A stretch of 64,000 bases of DNA from Chrysaora quinquecirrha (lineage: Eukaryota > Cnidaria > Scyphozoa > Semaeostomeae > Pelagiidae): NCBI GenBank assembly GCA_014526335.1, contig JACTAT010000060.1:6924898-6988897 (forward strand), in the 5' to 3' direction. This document shows, one piece after another, positions 50,801 to 59,107 of the stretch. The notes below the pieces were generated by a model, which worked only from the letters and a program-made list of their open reading frames with translations, was not told where the DNA came from and did not search any database. A program made the position numbers and the translations under genes. Numbering within the stretch: the first letter of the stretch is position 1; each line of letters starts with the position of its first letter.

Positions 50801-53800
50801 AACCTATGAAATTCAAAGTGGGAACACCTGGTGGACAGTTCAGAATTGGAGAGTACACAGGTATCTAATTTTTTGACGCGTTTACGAGAGAATTTTCACT
50901 GCTCCCAAACTAAAACCATTCTAATTTTGGACGGCTAGGCCTAGTGCTTTTACGGCCCCTGTCCCAGTCTGGACAACGTTTACAAGGAAAAGTTCCACTT
51001 TTCCCAAAATAGAAAAGATAAGTCTCTTGTTAACAATGCAGCTGGTGGATCTGACTTGTTTGGGAACGCTTTCAAGATTGTTTCCGAGGTTGTTTCCGTT
51101 TAGAACCGTTCTTGCCTGTTTATGTATGACGCCGAGTGTGGAGTTGAAATTAAGGAACTATTCAGGATCTTTTTGAACTACAATTGACTCAAAAGAGGTC
51201 CAAAATAAGGAACTTTAAGAACTAGGCCTTGAGCTATGCTATTTATAAAATAAAAAGTGTGTATACGAGACTTGAACAAGAACGATTCCAAAGTGTTCTG
51301 AAAGTATTACTGATCCAAACTGGATCGGATCTGCCATGTCTCATGTAAACGGGAGGCCCATCTGTACTACTAAAGGAGGGGCATTACGCAGAGGGTCTCT
51401 CCTATCTCTCCTAGGGATATTCGGATCCGAATCCAAATTTTGATTGGAGAGTTATCAAAAAGAATACTTTTCATAAGTCGGCACAGACTGCGCAAGACAG
51501 ACAAGGCAGACAAATGGCGCAAAAAGAATGCTGTCCAAAATTAAACGTTCCATCGTTCCACTTGAGTTGTGACAATCTGTTTGAATTTCACACCTTGCAT
51601 AACAATAGAATAATAATAATGTTTCACTAACAATAGCTGTATTTTTCGTCAACTATGAAATGTACATTCGCATGACATGAAATCGACACTGTTTCGATAA
51701 ATTGTTTTGGCCCTGGTTAAACGTTCAAACATTGTTGGTCAAACATTTTAAATTTGCTTTGTTGCTTTACAACAAATGTTTGACCGTTTAGCCACGTTCA
51801 AAACATTGCTTGACAAGCAAAGGTAACAAACTTTGTGGCGTGATATTTTTGATAAAGTTCAACTGACGCAAGCAAAAAATGTTTGACGAGCAAAGTTTTT
51901 GGACGCATCAACGGTCAAACATTTTCCTTGACAAGCGAATTTCGAATGTTTGACCAATAATGTTTGATTGTTTCAGGACCTTAGTTCAAAACTAAATAAT
52001 GTTTGTCTGTCACTCGCAGGAATCGTCGAGACAGCTAAGAACCTGAACACTACATTCATTACGTTATTCTCCTGGAAATTGTTGCTAAGGATGGCTATCA
52101 ACCGCCTGCAGTGTCCAATCCTACGACGCTGAATATTCACGTGACTAAAACACCGTCTATTTTTTGAGCAACATAAAATCTGGAACAACCTCACTTGAAG
52201 CGACGATTGATGTGAAAGAGTTCGCTCATTTGAACATCAAAACCTATCAGATTATTGTTCAAGAATACAGCCCGTACAATGAATATTGTAAGTTGAGTAT
52301 TTAGTGTTATTTTGATTCAATGTCAGTTAGTGTACATCGTTCTCAGAGAAATGAGAACGCAACAAAAATAAACAATATTTAGAAATAATGACAATTTTTC
52401 GAACGACTTACGATTTTTTCCAAACATTCGAATTTTCTCTCTTCCTAATCGGAGTATAGTTTTGCAGGGCAGTGGTTTTCATGCAATGAGCAAAAATGTT
52501 CGACAAGCAATGTTTTACGACATGCCATGGAAAAACGGCCTTCCTATTAGTCATTTGGCCTGGGCCCAGCATTGGGAGAAAATAATTTAAAACTTGTAAG
52601 AAAGAGTGGATAAATTTTCGGACATACTTGAAAGGCTTTCTCGAGCATCAACTTTATAACCGATCGAAACAATTGGTTTAGGCGGAATGGTTTGTTTCGG
52701 TCTGTTTCTGACGTTTATACTATGAGGAGTATCAGACGGAAAACACTTTGTAAGTTTTCCCAAAAATGTTCCCATTGTTTCTCGTAATTTTCTAATTTTG
52801 TACTGCTCGAAGAAAATAATTTCTCTTTAAATCAAATTTGTGGGGGGCTGGTTGCAAAAATTGTACTACACTCTTTTTTATAAGAACAATTTTATAAGAA
52901 CACGAGCCTTGATTTTGCCCAGATTTTAAGAACAAATTAAGAACAAACTGAGGCTGGCCTTTTCAAAAGCCCCAAGAACATCAGCTAAACATGTAAGTAC
53001 GACAGTCAGAATAAACGTAAAAGCAAGCAAACAAAGAAATAGACAAAAATGCTGCATTTTCACACAAACCTAGTACCACCCCAGACATTCATTGAAAAAT
53101 ATAGTTATCTAAGTAACCAAGGAATTAAGAACAGATTAAGAACATTTCAGTCTCAAAACGGCAAAATTTTAAGAACAGCCAGCCTCGATAAAAACTTTCC
53201 TGGTTCTTATAAAAAAAGTGTTTATAGCATGAAGCAATCAAAACCCCTTCATACAGTTTAGCCTGGGAAAAATACTGCCACATAACCTAGGTCTAACGAG
53301 ACTTGAACTTAGACTACTTCTTCTTTTCTATCATGTTCCATAATTATTCTCATTTTGTTTCGCTCCTTACAGTTAACATGCTTGCAAGTCAACGACCAGT
53401 CACATGGTATGACGTCAACAAGAAGGCAACTTCGGCAATCGAAGAGTTGCGCAGATTCACCGCTCTGTCCGTTTCAGCCGTTAAAACAAACCGCACGCGG
53501 CGAGCGATTTCGTCCACTGATACATTATCAGTTGTCATTGGCACGGAAATGGGCTGTGATGTTGCCTCCACAGCGGAAAGGATCTGCAATGGACCACTGA
53601 AGGCAGGCAAAGAATATCGGTAAATATAGCATGCTCTTTTGTAACTTTGAAGACAGATTGATGCAAAATTCTTAAAAGAAAGGTAGTCAATTGCTGCTGT
53701 ATTTTAAGATTCTGTGGCCAAGTGATCAAACATTATTTGTCAATCTTCTGGCTTCTTTCTGTTGAACAAATTGTTTGAGCGTTTGGAAACGTAGCAAAAC

Positions 53801-56800
53801 ATAGCTCGTTAAACATTTTTTGATTGTGACAAGCAGAAAGTAAAATACCTTAAAAACATCGCAAAGCAGATTTTGCTTGTTTTTGTCGTCAGAAATGTTT
53901 TACCACATTGCCAAACGTTCAACCATTGCTTGATAAGCAAATTTCAAATGTTTGGCAAACAATGTTTGATCGTTTTTCCAGGGCCTAAGTAACCCGGTGG
54001 GGGGTACTTCCATTGTTTATTATACTAGACGTGCCGCGCAGATGGGTAACTTTTTCAGCGACAATTTCCCTACATATGGGTTCGTTTTCCGTAAAGAATC
54101 TCTACACATGGGTAGTGAAATATATAAAAACTTTTAGACATGCATTGTCTTGAAAAGCATGATAAAATGTGCGTTTTAGTTTTCAGCGCAAAGGCCTTTT
54201 CGCCGCATTTAGAGTTGCCTCAGACGTTTAATTGGGTTCAAATTTTTGAGATATTGGCACAAATGGGTAAAAAATTTCGTTGTTCTTTCTATACATGGGT
54301 ACTACGAGTGACAGAATTTATCGGGCCGCACGTCTAGACTCTTGAACAATGAAGTACCCCCCCCCGGGCTAAGTAACTACGCAACTAATCAATATGCTCA
54401 AATATTTCCTTTGTAGGTTACAGGTTCGTGGTTATTCTGCCAACAGCCAGTTTCCAAGGGACAGTTATTTCAGTATACCATTGAAACTTGGTAAGGATGA
54501 AATAATTCTTAGTAAAGTTCATATACTTCCTTCTTTCTTACTTACTTTGAGCCTATAAGCGATGCGAGTGATGTATATTGTTGAAAGAACCCCTTGGTAC
54601 CTATATAACGACCTCAGAAGGATGGACAGCTGTAGCTGTAAGTTTTTGGCAAGTGAACCTGAGGAGATTTAAACTCAAAATTTACCGAATGTGAGCTGAA
54701 GTCCTTGATTTCTCAGCCACACCACTTGTCTACAAAACCTAAACGCCTTCAATCACAAGTAGCTAGATCTTCATTGAGAGGAAATCTTTGCTTTTATGGG
54801 GGGATGGGGTGAACGTTTACAAATACTGTCACATCGTGCATAGTTTCATCATTTGAGCCATGTCTTGGAAGGTTTAGACTGCTCTTTGTCAGAAGATCCC
54901 TCGTACCACCCCTGCCTTCTAAGATCGATGTTTGTTACTTTCTCTACCTGATATTTTTCTGGTAACTCCTTACTTGAGAAGGCCCTGGTCAAGCGATCAA
55001 ACTTTGTTTGTCAAACATTTCAAATTTGGTGGTCAATCAAATTGTTTCACCGTTTAGCAATGCCGCACAACATTGCTTGTCATACCATTTTGCTTGCATG
55101 AAGCATAAATGTCTTTGAACTATTTCAAAAACATTGCGCAGCAAATTTTGTTTACTTTTGCTTGTCATGCATTGTTTTTGACGTTGCCACATGTTAAAAC
55201 AATGCAAGTAAAGCAAATCTTAAATGTTTGACCGACAATGTTTGATCGTTTTGCCAGGGCTTATGTCCTAATTCAATGTATTTGATATGTATTGAGTATT
55301 CTTCCTTTGCAGGTGAGCTTGCTGCCACCGCTGCAACCTTCACTGATATGGGCATGAAAGATGGCACATTAGGCCTAGCCGTTGCATTCGCTGCAAGCAC
55401 CATTCTTGTCATTGTTTTATTAGGATGTCACATTCATTACAAACGAAGACACCAGTAAGTTGTAGAACTCTTTGTATTTTGTAAGAATTTTTGATTATGC
55501 ACTTTTTACCCGATAAGGCTAACTCGTTTTATTTCGTCTTTTAACAGGATTATTTACAAAGGGCACTTGAACAGGGCTGCAGATCTGAACTCAATGAAAA
55601 AATTCTCAGATGAAGCATCTCCGGGATCTGTAAAGACAGGGTAAGAGTTTGGAGATTTATCAGTATGCTTTTCTGTTTTCCATTATCCAGTGCTCCATTC
55701 TATACCCAAAGATGACATAAAAAATTATATAATCCTCTGTTGTTTTTATTTTGTCTTGTTGGGCTTTATATCATTGAGTCCTCATTACTGTTTTGGCAAT
55801 TCATCGAACAGTTGTGATTTTTCCATTTTGCTAAATAGATATGGACATTTTTTTAGTTTTGGGCCTTTGAGTGACATATCTGTATGGCCTCAGATGTCGA
55901 TGGCAGAAGTTTCACATATGTTCCAGCGAAGGTAACTCAAATAAAAATTGCCAACTTTTCTTTCATTATCTAGGCTTTTATTATCTAGTCATTTTCTTTC
56001 GACAGCTATGATCATATCTATATATTCTGATTCTTCAAAGTCTTTTATTCTAGTTTTTGATTCTAGTTTATATTTGGTTCTTACACCGTTGATTCCCTGG
56101 TTTTAGTTTGTGAGATTTTCTCATTTTCAGCCAAGGCGCTCCAGCAGAAAAATATATCAAAGTTCCCAGCACAGGCGACAGTAAGTCTTCTTTAACATTC
56201 AGCAATCTTAAGTCTATTATTGTATTATTAGATTGATGGGCTGCATATGACGATGGTCTTGGTGAAGTTAAGGGTAAGGGTAGGCATTTAGTAGTGAGGC
56301 CGATGGTTCTATCTTCGAGACCAGAGATTCACTTTAGCTTCTGCCAATTTTGGCCCGACGTCGAGACTTTGCTGAGAACAACTCGGCTGCAGCCTTTTGG
56401 TAACGAGTTTTCACTTATTGTCTCTCATAAGTCTGGTGTTGAGGCCTAATAGTTGATGATTTTGACCTGCGAAGTCAGGAGAGTGGTAGCTAGATACAAA
56501 AAATGTTGACTGTTTTAAACAGCAACTTTGAGGGCTGAAGTGTCCAAAATTTTAAGCGACTTTAAAGGCTGGACAAAATTCCAGTTGCTTATTGAAAAAG
56601 AGAGTCTCATCTGAAAGTTAAGATAATCAACTAATAAGACAAACCCTTAACACATAGCTGTTTTTGTGATACCTTGATACGTCTTTTTAAACCAGGGTAG
56701 TTGGTTTTTTATGAAATTAAAAATCTATAATTCTAGGTGGAATCAATCATGCTTATGATGATGATGATAGTTGGAGATTAAATCTTTCAGACGAGAACGA

Positions 56801-58213
56801 TGAATCATGGGAAGGTAATTAGCAATTTGCATACAACTATTTTTTGTACAGAACAAAAGATTGACCCAAAACTGTTCAGGGGCGGGGGGCACTTCCACAT
56901 TAAGAGTTCAGGTGTGGGGTGAATAGCTATCGTGTGACCTGGTGGTAGAGTGTCGCCCATGAGTTCGCCCGTGAGGTCTGGGGTTACCGCCAAGTCTTAT
57001 TACACGCTTTTTTTATAAGGAACCACTTTATAAGGAACCTACATGTAGAAGGCCCGAAAATTTAAAGAACTTATACTACTAGAGAGAAAATCATTAAGGA
57101 ACTTTTGAACGTTGAATACTTTTATAACTGCAAATAATCAAGAATTAGAAAGCCGGTTCCATTCATTTGCAGTCGAAAATCACATAAATTGTACGTTAAG
57201 CATGTATCCAATGTTTCTTTGAGTAGTATCGAGCTTTACTCACATGCAAATGTCTCTCTTTTTTTGTTAAGACCACTGTATGTACAGTTAAAACTAAGGA
57301 ACTGTTAAGGAATTTTTGGAACTACAATTGCCTCAAAAGAGGCCCAAAAATAAGGACTTTTAGAACTAGGCCTTGAGGTAGGTTCCTTATAAAAAAAAGG
57401 CGTGTACTCATTGCCTTTCTGCTTATGAAAGGGTAGGAATGAGGTTAAGGTGTCTTCGGATCAGAGATAGGAGTAGCACCCACTCCCAACTTCATGGGTA
57501 GCAGCTATCGAAGAGGAGCCTTCGGGTCGCCACCCACATCGGTCGACCGACTTACTTCCTTTCAAGCTCCCAACTGAACCACAAAACAACACGTAACAAT
57601 GCAAACTAGGGATCCCTAAACTGCAGTAAAACCGGAAGGTCTCTTCAGTACAGGAGTTTCTTAAATTATCTGAATTCTATACTTAGAAAAACGGAAAATT
57701 CTAAATCGTGCAGCTAATTTTCCCGGATGAAATATAAGTTGTTGCCTAGTTTTACGTTTGGAACCTTTTTATGGTTTAGCAAACATAATTTTCATTTAAT
57801 GTAAACCGTGCCAATGTGCCAATCTTATTGATCGGTGCTTACAACCTCGTGACCTCGTTTCAGATTCACGACGTACGCAAACGAGGGTGCAGCATCGCCC
57901 ACCAGCCTCGCACGAAGATATTAATTTGAACGTTTCCCGAGATGGGATATTGCGTATTTCCGATAATCATGGCAGCTCGTCGTCGCTTGAAACGAACGCA
58001 GGAGAATATCAACCGCCGAAACTCTCCGAGAGTCTAAGAGGAATTTTTAAAATCGGGGAGAGTAGAGAGGAGAAAACGGAAGGTAAAAACCTCGTTGAGA
58101 TGAGCATTATTTCAGAAGAAAGTGAAAATGAAATTGAAACTGAATTTGGACCTGAAATAGAAACGAATCTTGGTCCAGATGCGGATCAGTCGAGTATCGA
58201 TGAAGAATTGTAG
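33588..58213 (+). CDS. giant C1q-like/Ig/cadherin/FN3 single-pass receptor
   Basis: Probable cell-surface adhesion or recognition receptor. There are 26 exons: 33588-33645, 34966-35850, 36424-36553, 37357-37696, 38400-38697, 39552-39969, 40719-40999, 41563-41676, 41789-41913, 42315-42454, 42842-44090, 44224-44381, 45296-45428, 46161-46310, 47099-48020, 48898-49284, 49670-50094, 50652-50860, 52020-52287, 53373-53619, 54417-54490, 55313-55454, 55548-55640, 56131-56180, 56737-56814 and 57864-58213. Order: signal peptide (MDWKCILIFVLFEIL); nine C1q/TNF-like modules (PGFSA starts, SGLY/SGIY strands, SxFS ends); one Ig domain (SWQC to DTGEYVC); seven cadherin repeats (DLNDN, DANDN, DVNDN, DENDN, NVNDN); an FN3-like domain with RTRR and CNGPLKAGKEY; TM (about 55370-55430); and a roughly 180-residue acidic tail. 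Eight single-base frame breaks (about 42930, 47290, 47597, 50010, 50077, 50830, 52045, 52165) must be repaired; the repaired sum is 7728 nt, 2,575 residues. An alternative in-frame start lies at 33573. The ligand is unknown. Confidence 0.85.
35890..36380. repeat. (GATTAT)n-rich intron
   Basis: Degenerate gattatgattatgat array filling intron 2 of the giant receptor gene; the short frames on both strands are repeat artefacts. Confidence 0.85.
36630..36890. mobile_element. half copy of the element at 62889-63226
   Basis: Shares cttttcaaagag, ttctggaaaatggta, cagcagattttact, aataatggaagaa and aaaatatctgtagaaactc, in the same order, with the left and central parts of the 62889-63226 element. No convincing right inverted arm is present here. 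Confidence 0.65.
37852..38310. mobile_element. CAAACATTG-family MITE, expanded copy
   Basis: In intron 4 of the giant receptor gene. It starts near gtcgccaaaggatcaaacat and ends gtttgatcgtttgaaccagg at 38310. The interior has several direct and inverted caatgtttg/cgtttggcca motifs, suggesting one copy inserted into or next to another. Confidence 0.7.
39218..39474. mobile_element. CAAACATTG-family MITE
   Basis: Termini taggccctgacctaatgatc and gatcgtttggccagggcct are inverted. The length of about 257 bp is close to the family norm. In intron 5 of the giant receptor gene. Confidence 0.75.
41100..41495. repeat. (TAACAA)n / (TTACAA)n microsatellite
   Basis: Alternating blocks of aataac and attaca hexanucleotides in intron 7 of the giant receptor gene. 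Confidence 0.95.
42612..42710. mobile_element. partial CAAACATTG-family MITE
   Basis: Right half only: acattgcttgataagcaag followed by aatgtttgatcgtttggcca and aggacctta. In intron 10 of the giant receptor gene. Confidence 0.65.
44430..45000. repeat. polypyrimidine (TTC)n tract
   Basis: About 570 bp of almost pure T/C on the plus strand, mostly ttcttc, in the intron that splits the Ig domain of the giant receptor gene. The long Phe/Ser/Leu frames and the antisense Lys/Arg frame come from this tract and are not genes. Confidence 0.95.
45865..46001. mobile_element. CAAACATTG-family MITE, diverged
   Basis: Contains gtcaaacatttgaaatttgc, ttgacaagcaaatgttt and a terminal aatgtttgatctctgccagg. 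In intron 13 of the giant receptor gene. Confidence 0.6.
46505..46860 (-). mobile_element. two tandem tRNA-derived SINE heads
   Basis: On the minus strand the first copy reads ggtgctgtggcgtcttggtg, then taatccagctgac (A-box region), then ggttcgagcc (B box, complement of 46604-46614). A more diverged second copy at about 46690-46860 repeats gatcagctggatta and the ctagtcgctaggat tail motif. Both lie in intron 14 of the giant receptor gene. Confidence 0.6.
48176..48850 (+). mobile_element. two tandem SINE bodies lacking heads
   Basis: Copies starting at about 48176 and 48509 share aattcggacgttaaagaacc, cctctagcagtgacc, ctggcgttgatgtcc and ttagccacatcagccag. The same body follows a complete tRNA-like head at 60643-60925. 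In intron 15 of the giant receptor gene. Confidence 0.7.
49308..49640. repeat. (GACCT)n pentanucleotide array
   Basis: Tandem gacct/gatct/gactt units in a cadherin-region intron, just past the exon ending at 49284 and before the one starting at 49670. Confidence 0.95.
51709..51981. mobile_element. CAAACATTG-family MITE
   Basis: Begins ggccctggttaaacgttcaa and ends aatgtttgattgtttcagga; about 273 bp. It ends about 40 bp before the exon that starts at 52020. Confidence 0.75.
52867..53222. mobile_element. second inverted-repeat family (TACAC-TTTTTT-ATAAG)
   Basis: Left end tacactcttttttataagaa, right end ttcttataaaaaaagtgttt, enclosing AT-rich sequence with agattaagaac motifs. In an intron of the giant receptor gene; a related copy is at 57001-57408. 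Confidence 0.65.
53715..53987. mobile_element. CAAACATTG-family MITE
   Basis: Starts tggccaagtgatcaaacatt and ends aatgtttgatcgtttttcca plus gggcct; about 273 bp, in an intron of the giant receptor gene. Confidence 0.75.
54979..55262. mobile_element. CAAACATTG-family MITE
   Basis: Starts aaggccctggtcaagcgatc and ends gtttgatcgttttgccaggg; about 284 bp. It lies about 50 bp before the exon encoding the transmembrane segment of the giant receptor. Confidence 0.75.
57001..57408. mobile_element. second inverted-repeat family, copy 2
   Basis: Left end tacacgctttttttataagg and right end ccttataaaaaaaaggcgtg are inverted. It lies in the last intron of the giant receptor gene. Confidence 0.65.
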
Positions 58214-59107
58214 ATAGATGGAACGTATATTGACAAAACTGACTTCCAGTTTGATACCACATCACGGATTCAAACTTAACCGAAAATGGATGGAACTGGG
58301 ATTGAGATATGGATTCAGGATCGACGAATCGAATTTCCGATTGAAACTTAATAACTGATTTCCTATTACAACTGAAGCAATATCCCTACTACGTCGAAAT
58401 AAGCTTTTTGGCCACATGGATTTGCGAATCTAATTTCCGATAGAGAATCGGGCTGCCAGTTGATGGGTAATACATATAAAAAAGAAACAGATTGAGATCA
58501 TAAGATCATAGTTAATTGATTTAAACTGCTTTTGGATTCAGTATGAGATTGTGTAGAGATTTAATGACATTTTTCTGTCGACGCAAAGAGAAACGGCAAC
58601 TAAATATAAGAAATTGTAAATACTTAATCTATCTTAAAAATAATCTTTTAAAGGCATTTTTCAGTGAATAAAGCACTCATTATAAAATAAGTAAATATAA
58701 ACTGTAAATATCTGATAAAGTTTCTTAGTAGATAGATAATTTCTTAGTAAATAAACAACTATGCACTTCAAAAGTTGCTTTTTCAGTCAGAAAAACACTC
58801 AGTTTGAATTTTTTCCTTTACCCTTACCCAAAGGTCTAGCTTCTGTTAAAATGAATACCACATTTTGGATGATTTACCTGATTGACCTACTTAAGAAGGT
58901 TCTTTACTTAGATTTTCTATTTGACTAAAACTTTAACACAATTTTTTTTTAAACTGAGAGCAACGGAATAAGACTTGCATAATGAAGATGTTGTGTCCAT
59001 TTTTTCATATAAGAACAGAAATAAGTTCTAAAAGCTGATGCCATAACTGTACACACCAACCTCACGGCATTAAAGCATCTTAGTCCATGTTTTTCATACG
59101 GTTTCTT
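58214..59107. other. convergent intergenic region
   Basis: Between the 3' ends of the giant receptor gene (plus) and EXOSC2 (minus). The first 450 bp or so should be receptor 3' untranslated region. No coding sequence was recognised. Confidence 0.5.
58667..58672 (+). other. candidate polyadenylation signal
   Basis: AATAAA 454 bp past the giant receptor stop codon, in AT-rich DNA. It is the first canonical hexamer seen after that stop; use is inferred. Confidence 0.4.

Noticed and set aside
33588..58213. Idea that the C1q-like part and the cadherin part are two adjacent genes
   Set aside because: Phases match across the Ig exons that link them, no stop or start lies between, and only the first exon encodes a signal peptide and only the end a TM segment.
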